Notes: a model not told the origin generated them from the sequence alone. A stretch of 64,000 bases of DNA from Terfezia claveryi (GCA_015179025.1 WHUX01000070.1:1-64000); one strand, 5' to 3'; counted from the stretch's first letter, positions 45,020 through 55,899 are shown. Made by a program: numbers and translations.

Positions 45020-46177
45020 AAGGGACTCCCCTTTTCCCGATTCTTCAACCTCTTCAATCCTTGATTCGGATATGGCGTGGGTGGCCAGGGATCGGTTCTT
45101 GCGGAGGGACATGCCGCGATGAAGTGGTCCCCTTGCCAATGCGATGCACAATCCATTGTTGTGGCGGCGATCCCTTTCCCCCTGAGTGAGTCGGGTCTTC
45201 TGAGGATAGGTCATTGGGGTGGCTCCCCAGCTACCATGGAAGGGTGTGCTGCCTTACCTGGGTCAGGTGGGTTCTGGGTATTCTGATTCTGGGGGCGGGC
45301 TGTGATGGATGCTGGGGGTGTTGATTCCGGGCCTGTTGCATCCCTAATCTGGCTGTTCTTTGTTCCACCTGCGAGGCAAGGTCAATGAGTTCTTCAAGAG
45401 TTTTTGCTGGAGACAGAATAAGGTGCATTTTGATCTCGACACTAAGGCCCTCTTCGAACTGTTCCAGTTTTACCTGGTTGTTCCATGGTACCTCTGCCGC
45501 TAGCCTCGAGAATTCGGCCACATATGTCGAGAGGTAATTGCCTCATTGTTTTAGGGCCCGAAGGGCTCTGGTTGCTGTTCCTGTCGGGTCTGGATCTCCA
45601 AACGCCCGATCGAGGATAGCGAATAGTGCAGGAACGTCTGCTAACTTGATATTAGAGTCTTGGACGTATGGTTGGACTTGGTCCAAGGCTTTATCCTCCA
45701 GTAGGCCGTACACGTAGGCCAAGCGATGTTGGACGGTGGGGAACTTTGCGTCGTCCCCATTTAGCTTGATATTGATCGAGTTCTTCCAAGGTTTGAGGCG
45801 GACCTTTCGCCCTTGAATTTCAGTGGAGTGGGGAGGTCCTGTGTTTTGGGGGCCTGAGGTGCCTGATTCCCAGGATTTATGGTGTCCAGGGCCCTTGTTA
45901 GGGTTTGGACAGTTCTCTTTTCATTGGCCAAGTCCTTCTGGCAGGATGTAAGGTCCTCTGTAAGTATTGTGATTTCATCTTTGGCTCTGGCCAGTTTCTG
46001 TTGGGCTTCACGCATGGCTGCTTCTAGTTACAACCCCATGGTGTCCGCAGCGAGGTAAATGTCGATGATGGTGTTGCGATAGTTATCGAAGTCGGTCTGA
46101 TTTTTTGGGATTGGCAGTGCTTGCCAGGCTTGGAACCTAGCTCCTGGGAGCGTAGGAGTGGTTTCTTGACTTGCCAT
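45020..46177 (-). pseudogene. Gypsy-B gag
   Basis: Starts at ATG 46177-46175, about 40 nt inside the 5' LTR, after CTACGTTGGATC, the likely primer-binding site shared with Gypsy-C. A coiled-coil region (REAQQKLARAKDEITILTED) leads into the capsid-like domain. A one-base shift near 45790 interrupts it, and the capsid continues at 45521 (AEFSRLAAEVPWNNQVKLEQ). The CCHC knuckle near 45130-45165 is destroyed by a further one-base deletion relative to the intact CIACGKGDHFITAC of Gypsy-C. A TAG or TAA occurs near 45540. The last residues (ISESRIEEVEESGK) are conserved with Gypsy-C. Confidence 0.75.
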
Positions 46178-46216
46178 AATGTGGACGTACCAGTTGGTCA
46201 GGGCGATCCAACGTAG

Positions 46217-46759
46217 TGTAACGACGGCTCTGGGGGTAAGGCGACCAAGGGGTACGCCACGGCAAGGGCAAGGCTAGGATAACACACATGTAGGAACACT
46301 ACGTGTATGACCAGTGGGAGGCTAAGATGGGAGGCAAGGGCAAGAGGCAAGAGAGGCAGAGGGCAAGGGACATGAGACACGCGGAAGCAGTTGCCACGTA
46401 TGTCAAGGGAGGCAGCTGGGCTGCAGAGACAAGGCGAGGCAAGGCAAGGACAGGAGGTTCGTGGGGTGGGCAGCAGGGCTGGCGAGACAAGGAGGTACAC
46501 AAGGGAGATGTACTAACGTGGAGAGAAGCAAGGCCCTGTATTGGATATACAAGACGTTGAATGGGGATCCAATGAGAGGGCGGAAAGAGCAAGCTATATA
46601 TACAGGCTTCCTTCCTGGCCAAGGCCACTGGAAGGAATAAGGTTCCTGAGACCCCTTATCTCGGGAACAGAGATAACAACGATATCAATCAACAATAACG
46701 AGAGTCGGATGGAATTTCGTCTGACTCTCAAACCCGGCTAGGCAAGGACAGTTGTGACA
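46217..46759 (-). repeat. Gypsy-B 5' LTR
   Basis: Its U3 part holds a palindrome with arms GAGAGTC(A/G)GA and TCCGACTCTC. The rest is homologous to the Gypsy-C LTR. Near-identical to the 40.6-kb LTR. Confidence 0.9.
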
Positions 46760-46808
46760 GCTAATAAGTTTTAGAAGATATAGTATACAAACTAATAAAA
46801 AGAACTAT
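46760..46808. promoter_or_regulatory. 49-bp spacer between two divergent 5' LTRs
   Basis: Only the target duplications (GCTAA and ACTAT) and 39 bp of AT-rich host or older repeat DNA separate the Gypsy-B and Gypsy-C 5' LTRs, whose promoters point away from each other. Confidence 0.8.
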
Positions 46809-47434
46809 TGTCACAACCATGTCCTTCGTCTTGATTTGACACTCGAACAGGCTTGTTCGGGTATCATGCTGTTCTTTCGTCTTGATTTGACACTCGAACA
46901 GGCTTGTTCGGGTGTCATGCTGTTCTGACACTCAAACAGGCTTGTTCGGGTGTCGTCGATGGGTGATTGTTATCTTAGCTTCCGAGATAGGAATCTCGGG
47001 AAGCTTATTCCTTCTACGGCCTTGGCCTGGAATCATGTATATATATCTTCGTTTCTCCACCTTCTCGTTGGATCCCCATCCAATGTCTTGTATATCCAAT
47101 ACAGGGCCTTGCTTCTCTTCACGTTGGTATATCTCCCTTATGCACCTCCTTGTCTCGCCTCGACTCTGCAGCCCTGCTGCCCACCCCGCGAACCTCCTGT
47201 CCTTGCCTTGCCTCACCTTGTGTTTGCAGCCCAGCTGCCTCCCTTGACACACGCGACAACTGCTTCCGTGTGTCTCGTGCCCCTTGCCCTCTGCCCCTCT
47301 TGCCTCTTGCCCTTGCCTCCCGTCTCAGCCTTCCCCTAGTCATACACGTAGCATTCCTACGTGTGTCTCGCCCTAGCCCCTGCCCTCTTCCTGGCGTACC
47401 CCTTGGTCGCCTTGTTCCCAGGGCCCACGTTACA
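46809..47434 (+). repeat. Gypsy-C 5' LTR
   Basis: The U3 part carries three copies of the 30-bp palindrome, the first two within a direct repeat of about 53 bp that begins CTTCGTCTTGATTTGACACT. A TATATATA box lies near 47038. ORFs full of Pro/Ser/Cys across the LTRs are composition shadows. Confidence 0.92.
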
Positions 47435-47462
47435 CTACGTTGGATCTTTCAGACCAACCGGT
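47435..47462 (+). promoter_or_regulatory. Primer-binding region of Gypsy-C
   Basis: CTACGTTGGATC directly after the 5' LTR is identical in Gypsy-B. TGGATC could pair with a tRNA 3' end ending GATCCA. The tRNA is not identified. Confidence 0.45.
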
Positions 47463-48596
47463 ATGATGTCCGCGAATATTCCACTACCCACCGATAGATT
47501 CGCAGCCTGGAGGGCGACTCCGATTCCATCAGACCTGACAGAACTATTAGCATACTGAAGAACTATGATCGAAATATTCACAGAGACTTATGCCATTGGC
47601 GAACAACAAGGAGCGGACCTTCAGAAAGCCGAAAAGTGAATCCGAGAAGCCGAAGATGAAATAACCCTCCTTCGAGAAGATACAGCAGAGGACAGGATAA
47701 CCATCCGGAGACTGACTCGTGCCTTGGACCTGGCCGACGGTCTAAAGAACCAGAAAACACAAGACCTACCAACCCCGCCCAAGTTTAATGGGGACTGGGG
47801 CCGGTTACGAGCATGGAAGAACTCTGTACAAATAAAACTCTCTGGGGACTCGGCGAAGTTCCCCACTGCCCACCACCAGCTCTTATACGTCTATGGCCTC
47901 CTGGAGGGTAATGCCATGGACCAGGTACAGCCCTTCGTCAAGGCAATGGGGATTGATCTGGTAGACATCACGGCACTAATGGCAATCTTGGACCGAGCCT
48001 TCGGGGACCCGGATCCTAAAGGAACCGCCAGCAGGGCCCTGCAAGACCTCAAGAAAAAACACAACGAACTGTCAACCTATGTCGCCAAGTTCTCTAGGCT
48101 GGCAGCAGAGCTCAATTGGAATGACGAAGCCAAGCTCAACCAGTTCAAAGACGGGCTTACCTTCGAGCTGAAAAAGGCTCTGGTCTACTGCCTACCGACC
48201 AAGACTCTGGAGGAACTTATTGAGCAAGCTAGCTGGGTGGAACAGCAGACAGCGGCACTAAGAGCCCCCCAAAAGACACTCCTGACCTCGACTCCCCGTA
48301 CCTCCTTCCCGATAGCACACACCCAACAACAACCCACACCAGTCAACAAGCCTGCACACCCCTCCCTGGTAGCGGGTGGGGCTGCCCCCATGGACCTGTC
48401 AGCAGGTAGACCTCGTCTTACCCAGAAGGAAAGGGACCGTCGCCGCACTCAGGGTTTGTGCATTGCATGCGGAAAGGGGGACCATTTTATCACGGCATGT
48501 CCCCTCCCCAAAAACCGCTCGATGGCCGCCTACGCCATCTCCGAATCTAGGATTGAAGAGGTGGATGAGTCGGGAAAAGCCCTGTCCCTTGCATAG
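47463..48596 (+). pseudogene. Gypsy-C gag (two TGA stops)
   Basis: From ATG 47463 a 378-codon frame runs to TAG at 48596. Two TGA stops (about 47556 and 47637) sit where Trp would fit (TGG to TGA). The capsid-like domain spans about 47790-48250 (FNGDWGRLRAWKNSVQIKLS, then YVYGLLEGNAMDQVQPF and KKHNELSTYVAKFSRLAAEL). A zinc knuckle, CIACGKGDHFITAC, lies at about 48460-48500. A short Glu-rich C-terminus ends just before pol. The protein would form the particle shell and bind element RNA. Confidence 0.85.
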
Positions 48597-48637
48597 TCAC
48601 TGACACTAGCAAGGGACCTGCACTAGGTCACCTGTCT

Positions 48638-49120
48638 TTGTCGTCTTTTTCTGTTCCTTCTATGTCTGTTGACGAGTCTCACCTGTTTGGTGAGCATTTT
48701 GTTGTACCTATCACGATATCCTTCAATGGTAAAACACTCGTCACATCAGCTCTCGTAGACTGTGGAGCCTCAGGAATTGCCTTCATTGACCAGGCCTTGA
48801 TCAGTAAACATGCCATACCCACCTCTAAGCTCAAAACCCCCCGCCTCCTCGATGTCATTGATGGCCGACCTATCTCTTCTGGAGCCATTACCAATATCGC
48901 ATGTACTCCTGCCCAGATTGGGGACCACTCCGAAAGCCTCCCTATATTCGTTACAAAGCTCAAGTATCCAATTGTCCTCGGAATCCCATGGCTTAGGATG
49001 CACGATGTATTGGTCAGCTTTGGCTCCTATACCCTGCATTTTAATAGCCCTTACTGCCGAAAATACTGCAGAGAGCCGAAGGCCACCGTCGCTAGTCTGT
49101 GTGCATTACCGCCCCCGTAA
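48638..49120 (+). CDS. Gypsy-C protease region
   Basis: An open 160-codon frame contains the aspartic protease motif VDCGASGIAFIDQAL (Asp about residue 41), followed by LLDVIDGRP and PIVLGIPWLRMHD, which close a retropepsin fold. It is in a different frame from gag (a -1 relation) and from the following RT. Whether the gag-to-protease shift is a programmed frameshift or a mutation cannot be told from this copy. Confidence 0.75.
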   Translation: MSSFSVPSMSVDESHLFGEHFVVPITISFNGKTLVTSALVDCGASGIAFIDQALISKHAIPTSKLKTPRLLDVIDGRPISSGAITNIACTPAQIGDHSESLPIFVTKLKYPIVLGIPWLRMHDVLVSFGSYTLHFNSPYCRKYCREPKATVASLCALPPP

Positions 49121-49149
49121 TCCACCCAACTCAGGTGGTACACTAGGCC

Positions 49150-52100
49150 GTGTACATCGATGCCACCAATCCCCCGGTTTCCCTTGTTTCCCCTACTCCC
49201 GATGTCCCCCTCGCACCCCAAAAACCCCTGAATATCAACTTCATTGGAGCCGGGGCTTTCGCCTACCTCACTAGGAGGCACAAGCTGAAGGCGCATGCCC
49301 TCTCCATACATGACGTAAACCTGGAAATCAACAAGACAAGGTCTAAGGGGGAGTGGAAATCCATAGTTCCAGACGAATACCACGAATTCATTGACCTGTT
49401 CTCGGAAAAAGCTGTGGAAAAGCTCGCCCCCCACCGACTATACGACCATACAATCCCGGTGGTAGAAGGTAAGACCCCCCCTTATGGACCTCTCTACAGG
49501 ATGTCTTGGGTGGAACTGGAAGCTCTGAAAAAATACTTGGAGGAAAACCTCAACAAGAGCTTCATTCGCCACAGCTCCTCCCCAGCAGGTGCCCCCGTGC
49601 TATTCGTGAAGAAGTCGGATGGCTCCCTTCGGTTATGTGTTGATTATTGTGGCCTGAACGAGATAACGGTCAAAAACAGGTATCCCTTACCCCTGATCCA
49701 GGAGACATTAGCCAGGCTTTCCAAAGCAAAGTGGTTCACCAAATTGGATCTGAGAGGGGCTTATAACCTAGTACGGATCGCCAAGGGAGAGGAGTGGAAA
49801 ACTGCCTTTCGGACATGATATGGCCATTTCGAGTACAATGTGATGCCCTTCGGCCTAACTAACGCCCTGGCCTCCTTCCAACACTTTATTAATGACACCC
49901 TACAAGACTTCCTGGATGTGTTGTGCACGGCGTACCTAGACGATATCCTAATCTATTCGGATACCCTGGCGGAGCACAAAATCCACGTCCGACGAGTCCT
50001 GGAAAAGCTGGAACAAGCAGGGTTGTACTTAAAGCCCGAAAAATGCGAATTCCACGTCCAAGAGGTGAAGTATCTGGGCTTGATGATAACAACGGAAGGC
50101 ATCAGAATGGATCCTGCCAAAGTTGTGGCAATCCAGGAATGGGAAATCCCCGCCAATCTCAAGGACATTCAGGCCTTCCTGGGTTTTGCTAACTTCTATC
50201 GCCGGTTCATTCTGGGATATTCGAAGATCGTGGCACCACTGACAGCATTAACCAAGACCAAAGGTATGGAAAAGGGCCAACGCTTCCAGTGGGGTCTGGA
50301 AGCCCAATCTGCCTTTGAGAAACTCAAAGAAGCCTTCTGCTCAGCCCCGATCCTGGCCCACTTCGACCCCGACAGCGAGTGTATCGTAGAAACAGATGCC
50401 TCCGACTATGTGTCCGCCGGAATCCTGTCCCAGCATGTGAACGGCATCCTCCACCCAGTGGCATACTTCTCAAAAAAGCACTCTCCGGCGGAGTGTAATT
50501 ATGAAATCTATGATAAGGAGTTAATGGCCATTGTGTAAGCATTCGAGGAGTGGAGGCCACACCTGGAGTCAGCCAAGGGGATCATTGAGGTGCTATCCGA
50601 TCATAAGAATCTTGAGTACTTCACCACCACTAAGCTGCTGAACCGACGGTAGGCTAGGTGGTCGGAGTTCTTATCTCGATTCAACTTCAAGATCAAGTAT
50701 CGGCCTGGAAAGGCTGGTGGGAAACTAGACGCACTGACCAGGAGATCAGGAGATCTCCCTAAGGGGGGGGATGAAAGGCTAAAATACCAGAACCAGGTAG
50801 TACTGAAGCCGGAAAATCTTGACCTGGCCGCCAACGTTCTGGCTGAGGCTGAGGCTGAAGCTGAGATCGTGGATGTCGAGGATGATACAGATGCTGGAAG
50901 TGATCTCCGACAACAGGTAAAAAGGGCATACGCGGAGGACCCACTGGCCAAAGACATTATCGCCGCAGTGGATTCTGGCCAGCGCCGCCACACCAAGATT
51001 TCCCTAGCCGAGTGTACGACTCAGGACGGCCTTCTCTATCACCTGGACCGCCTCTACGTGCCTGCAGATGATGAGCTACGCCTGCGATTGATCAAGAAAC
51101 ACCACGACATACTGGCAGCGGGTCACTCTGGAGTGGCTAAGACGTTAGAGTTGCTATCCAGGCAATATACGTGGATTGACCAACGGAAGGAAGTGGAGCG
51201 GTACATACGGAATTGCCATGTCTGCAAGCGTGCCAAACCCACCCGTCACGCTCCTTATGGTACCCTGAAGCCCCTGGAAGTCCCAGAACAACCCTAGCAA
51301 TACCTGACTATGGACTTCGTCACCGGATTGCTGGAAGACTTGGGATTCAATGCCATCTTGATGGTAGTGGATCGGTTAACGAAAATGAGGCATGTGATAC
51401 CCTGTCGAGACACCTGCTCGGCCCCCGAATTGGCATCTCTCTACCTGGATAATGTTTTCCGTTACCATGGCCTCCCAGCGTCGATTGTCTCAGACCGTGG
51501 CCCTCAGTTCGTCGCCGACTTCTAGAAAACATTCTGTGAGCTGTTGGGTATTGAAGTACACCTGTCTACGGCATACCACCCTCAGACTGATGGCCAGTCA
51601 GAACGTATGAATGGCATCATGGAGCAATATCTGAGGGCGTACATCAATTACCAGCAGAATAACTGGGTTTCATTGCTGGCCACCTGCGAATTCTCCGCCA
51701 ACAACCACTTCTCGGAGACCCTGAAGACCTCCCCATTCCTGGCCAATTATGGCTGGCACCCTCGGTTCGTAGACTCCCTGGCACCTCTGCACAAGGCCAG
51801 GGAGAATGCCCCAGCTAAGGAGTTCACCACACAGATTTCTGAACTTCACTCTACCCTGAAAGCCGAGCTGGGATATACGCAAGCCAGGCAAGCCGAATAT
51901 GCCAATGGATCACGGTTGCCAGCCCCCAAGTATCAGCCAGGAGATAAGGTGTGGCTCTCCAGCAGGCACTTCCGGACGGAATGGCCATCTCGCAAGCTCG
52001 ATCATAAGTTCCTGGGTCCATTTGAGGTGGTGGCCGCTATGGGCACTCATGCCTATCGACTGAGGTTCCCCAAGGACATTAAACGCCACCCGGTTGTACA

Positions 52101-52366
52101 TGTATCGGAAATTGAGCCAGCGGCTGACGATCCCCTCCCAGGGCAGAAACACCCTCCACCCCCTCCAGTGGTTATCGAAGGTGAAGAGAAATGGGAGGTG
52201 GAGGAAGTGCTGGACTCGCGAAAGAGGTATGGGCATCTGCAGTACAAGGTTAAATGGGTAGGGGATGAGGAGGCTACCTGGCAACCCGCTGAGGACCTGG
52301 AAAATGCTTAGGATCTGGTCTCCCTGTTCCATCAGCAATACTCGAGGAAGCCCCGTCCGGTTGAGT
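49150..52366 (+). pseudogene. Gypsy-C pol: RT, RNase H, integrase, chromodomain
   Basis: One frame covers the region with stops at 49816 (TGA, expected Arg), 50536, about 50650, 51297 and 51523 (expected Trp) and 52309 (expected Gln). RT has [42 protein letters not shown] and [11 protein letters not shown] (49930). RNase H has [16 protein letters not shown] and [12 protein letters not shown]. Integrase has [23 protein letters not shown] (first Asp), [10 protein letters not shown] (second Asp) and YHPQTDGQSERMN (Glu). The C-terminus has YQPGDKVWLSSRHFR, RHPVVHVSEIEP and a chromodomain-like WEVEEVLDSRKR with YKVKWVGDEEATWQPAEDLE. Length and order are standard for a chromovirus. Confidence 0.9.
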
Positions 52367-52568
52367 GATCTCCCCATGTCTGAGTTGGGGTTCCTGTCCT
52401 TGTTCTTGTTGTTGTTGTCTCTGTTGTCACCTGCGACGCATGTGGTGGGTCTTTGTTGTTTGGAGTTGGGGTTCTCGTTCTTGCACTTGTTGTTATTTCC
52501 TGTGTTGATTTTGCCGGTTGCTGTGCCCAGGCCTCCGTCGCTGGAGCTCCAGGCTAAAGGGGGAATAG

Positions 52569-53194
52569 TGTCACAACCGTGTCCTTCGTCTTGATTTGAC
52601 ACTCGAACAGGCTTGTTCGGGTGTCATGCTGTTCTTTCGTCTTGATTTGTCACTCGAACAGGCTTGTTCGGGTGTCGTGCTGTTCTGACACTCGAACAGG
52701 CTTGTTCGGGTGTCATCGATGGGTGATTGTTATCTTAGCTTCCGAGATAGGAATCTCGGGAAGCTTATTCCTTCCACGGCCTTGGCCTGGAATCATGTAT
52801 ATATATCTTCGTTTCTCCGCCTTCTCGTTGGATCCCCATCCAACGTCTTGTATATCCAATACAGGGCCTTGCTTCTCTCCACGTTGGTGCATCTCCCTTG
52901 TACACCTCCTTGTCTCGCCTCGACTCTGCAGCCCTGCTGCCTACCCCGCGAACCTCCTGTCCTTGCCTTGCCTCGCCTTGTGTTTGCAGCCCAGCTGCCT
53001 CCCTTGACACACGCGGCAACTGCTTCCGCGTGTCTCGTGCCCCTTGCCCTCTGCCCCTCTTGCCTCTTGCCCTTGCCTCCCGTCTCAGCCTTCCCCTAGT
53101 CACACACGTAGCATTCCTACGTGTGTCTCGCTCTAGCCCCTGCCCTCTTCCCAGCGTACCCCTTGGTCGACTTGTTCCCAGGGCCCACGTTACA
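52569..53194 (+). repeat. Gypsy-C 3' LTR
   Basis: 626 bp, co-linear with the 5' LTR including the three palindromes. Confidence 0.92.
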
Positions 53195-53349
53195 ACTATA
53201 AATAAAGATTATACTCAACTTTACTACTATAACCCTTATATTACTATAATATCTTAATACTACTATATAGTTTATACTATAGGGTGCATTTTTTATTGAA
53301 AACTCAGCCTGATCTATAAAAAAAAGATTAAAAACTCACTATTTAAGCC

Positions 53350-53880
53350 TGTAACAAGGGCTCTAGAAAACAAAGCGACCAAGAGGTACATCTAGGCAAT
53401 GGGCAAGGGGGGGTCGCACACATAGGAATGCTACGTATGTGATCTGGAGGGAAGGCTGGGACAAGGTAAGGGCTAGAGATAAGAGGTAAGAGGCAAGAGA
53501 CAGGCAGAAGCAGTTGCCATGTGTGTCAGAGGAAGGCAGCTGTGCTGCAGAGTTGTTCATGAGACAAGGCAAGACGAGGGAGTATACAAGGGTGGTACAC
53601 CTCTGCAGAGAGAGGCAATGTCTATATTAGCATATAAAATACTAGATGGGGATCCAATAATAGTACGAAGATAAGGGGCTATATATATACATACTTCTGA
53701 GCCAAAGCAACTTAAGAAATAAGCTTCCTAAGATCCATATCTCAGAAGCTAAGCAAGATAATAATAACCCATCACCTGCCATGCAGGTAATGCCAAAGAC
53801 AATAATAATGATAACCTATCAACGATACCCGAACAAGTCTGTTCGAGTGTTAAAACAAGACTAAGAGCACAGTTGTGACA
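53350..53880 (-). repeat. Solo LTR of the Gypsy-B/C family, TSD AAGCC
   Basis: In reverse orientation it reads TGTCACAAC...GTTACA and follows the Gypsy-C LTR, with one palindrome left (53828-53858). Flanks 53345-53349 and 53881-53885 are both AAGCC. No internal sequence is present, so it is the product of LTR-LTR recombination. It carries many transitions and is older than Gypsy-B and -C. Confidence 0.9.
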
Positions 53881-53885
53881 AAGCC

Positions 53886-54490
53886 TATTTAAGCTAGCTT
53901 TTATCCCAAATAAGTCAAACTGATTATCAGAAATTTATAAAAACTCTATAAATCTCTAAAATAAAGAAAAAGCTCGCTCTGTGTTGCATACTACTACTAT
54001 ACTAAGACTATTTCCTATACTGTTTCCTTATACTACTTCTTCTTGCTTCTCAGACTGTTTCTTCTATATACATTATATTCTAATATAAATTCAGATGCTA
54101 AGTTAAGGTGCTGGCATTATATAGGCTTATAAGTTTATAATATCTGTAGGTAGAGGGGTCATACTGAGAGAGAGGGAGACAATTACATTCTTTTCAAAGT
54201 GGATTGATTCATATGCTAGCTTCACATAAGTTATTCAACTAGCTATTATGCGCATATTGTAGAGCATATTCAAGAGTGTCAGGAAACAATTTACTCGGTC
54301 TGTAGAGGAAGTGTAGCCAGCGTAGTATCTCGGGATATGTGTTATGGCAGGGGTAGTTGACATGGATAGCACTGAAGCTGTACATGATACTGGAAACTAC
54401 CGCTAGTTTGGGGCTTGCACTAATAACCACGTACATGATTCAGGAAACTTGTTGACAACCGCTGATATATAGGTAGGGTCGGCGTTAATA
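53886..54490. other. AT-rich region without a gene
   Basis: No credible ORF or known repeat seen. It probably represents older host or repeat DNA. Confidence 0.5.
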
Positions 54491-54542
54491 TACAGTCAAC
54501 TCTTGCTATACCGGACCTCGCTGTAGCGGATCCCTTGTCATA

Positions 54543-55531
54543 CCGGGACAACTGGTGAATAAGAACCCTTGTCAATATCTTTTGGTCTTCCCTTTACCGT
54601 GAACCCTCTTTATAAGCAACCCCCTCGGGACCGACCAAGGGTTTCTTATAACGAGGGCTTTCTTACATCGGGCTATATACAAAAAGATTTGGAAATTCCG
54701 ACCCCGGCCTAAAATAACCTGTGATTGTTGCTTGTTGCTGTGTGTGTCGAGGCATGGCTTGTAGACTCTCAATATCCTGCTTTTTTCTATATAGAAGAGC
54801 CTCTAGCTGCTCGCCTTTCTGTCTATTAACATGAGGGTTTTGAAGACGAAAGAGACGTAGACCCTCAAGGAAGTCAAATGCTGCCTTATAGGAGATAATA
54901 GGTACATCGGGGGGGTATCATCACCCTCCGAATCCGACTCATGTACATCAGCTGGCTCATATGTATCTAGAATACGTTGCTCCTCCTCCTCCGCAGAATT
55001 TTCTACCACTTCATCAACACAATCAATAAACTCAGAAAGACATGCTCGCTGAAAACCAGGATGAGAAACACTGTCGGACTAAGAAGCTTGGAGTAGTTTA
55101 TCTCAATAGACCTGGTATGGGTGCATACAATGAGCGCTTTTGTAGTGGCACTTGATGTAAAGTGGTTGAGAAACAATTCACACGATATGGTTGCAACTGC
55201 GGGGTAATATCTGCGGCTGACTCTACCTCGATAAAAGAAACTAACAATTTTATATGTATTACTAAGCATATACTTTAAGAAACCTGCTAATAGCGAGGGT
55301 TTCTTATTTTCCCATACAAATTCTGGCGGGACCGGAGCACTGTTTCTTATAACGAGGGGTTTCTTATAACGGGAGTTGTTTATAAAGAGGGTTCACCGTA
55401 ATGGTAGCAGCGTTACTTAAGTACTTGTGGCAAGATAGGAAGACTTGGCTACACGATTGTGACTTACTTTACCGCTGTGTCACTTTTTCTACTGTTGTGA
55501 TGACAAGGGCCCTTCTTCACCAGTTTTCCCG
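54543..55531. mobile_element. Palindromic MITE nested in the TA-target element, itself interrupted
   Basis: Ends CCGGGACAACTGGTGAATAAG and, inverted, CGGGAAAACTGGTGAAGAAG. Without the inner insertion it matches the intact copy at 58738-58900 along its length, including GGTAGCAGCGTTACT and TTGTGGCAAGATAGG. Confidence 0.75.
54597..55398 (-). mobile_element. Tigger/pogo-like element nested in the MITE
   Basis: 802 bp with inverted ends CCGTGAACCCTCTTTATAA / CGGTGAACCCTCTTTATAA, each bordered by TA. Subterminal copies of TTTCTTATAACGAGGG lie at both ends. On the minus strand (about 55010-54700) it encodes what looks like the C-terminal tail of a pogo/Tigger transposase: an acidic run, then PPMYLLSPIRQHLTSLRVY and a final QQQATITGYFRPG-type segment. 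The catalytic domain is missing. It is an internally deleted derivative. Confidence 0.8.
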
Positions 55532-55899
55532 TTCAGGATTTCTTACCAGCAAATTGCCTCTCGCCATACCGGACGGCCATACAATACCAAACCGGACAGA
55601 GTGCTAGAGGAGTACAGGGGTCTTGTTATCCCTGTCTCTTACATTTCTCCCTCGCTATACCGGACGAGCCATGTCTGGTTGCTGAATAATCTACTCTGTA
55701 AGGCTTAATGTGACTCGAAATACCCTTCTTCGAGGGCAAAATGGGAGTTCTCAGAACCCACGTGACTTGTCAGCGCTATGGAGCGCCATTTTCTATAACC
55801 CTTGCTAAACCGGAAGGAAAACTCTGGATTTCTGCCGTCCGGTATGGCAAGAGTTGACTGTACAAGGTGAGCAACCCCTCTCAGGTCTCCCCTGCAGAA

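Larger units (their letters stand above)
40565..46759 (-). mobile_element. Gypsy-B LTR retrotransposon, minus strand, TSD GCTAA
   Basis: Two 543-bp LTRs (40565-41107 and 46217-46759) with TGTCACAAC...TTACA ends in element orientation are flanked by perfect GCTAA duplications (40560-40564 and 46760-46764). Between them lie gag, protease, RT, RNase H, integrase and chromodomain on the minus strand, clearly homologous to Gypsy-C. Length 6.2 kb is normal for a compact chromovirus. Frameshifts in gag, the zinc knuckle and RT make this copy non-autonomous, but it is less mutated than the 21.4-kb copy. Confidence 0.92.
46809..53194 (+). mobile_element. Gypsy-C LTR retrotransposon, plus strand, TSD ACTAT
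   Basis: Two 626-bp LTRs (46809-47434 and 52569-53194, TGTCACAAC...CGTTACA) with perfect ACTAT duplications at 46804-46808 and 53195-53199. Internal order is gag, protease, RT, RNase H, integrase, chromodomain. The LTRs differ at about 20-25 positions, nearly all C/T or A/G. Gag carries two TGA stops and pol about six stops plus one frame change, so the copy is only lightly damaged. A purine tract, AAAGGGGGAATAG, precedes the 3' LTR. Confidence 0.93.
54493..55860. mobile_element. TA-target DNA transposon with CAGTCAACTCTTGC ends
   Basis: Terminal inverted repeats of about 24 bp (54493-54516 and 55837-55860, one mismatch) begin CAGTCAACTCTTGC and include ATACCGGAC. Both ends are bordered by TA, the target duplication of the Tc1/mariner/pogo group. 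CTATACCGGAC motifs recur internally (about 55565, 55650) as subterminal repeats. No transposase is encoded by its own part. It hosts two further nested elements. Confidence 0.85.

Noticed and set aside
46198..47497. Cys/Pro/Ser-rich ORFs over the Gypsy-B and Gypsy-C LTRs
   Set aside because: They lie entirely in LTR sequence and recur in each LTR copy. Composition explains them.
54239..54436. Short minus-strand ORF in the AT-rich spacer
   Set aside because: 65 codons, no motif, and no flanking splice signals.
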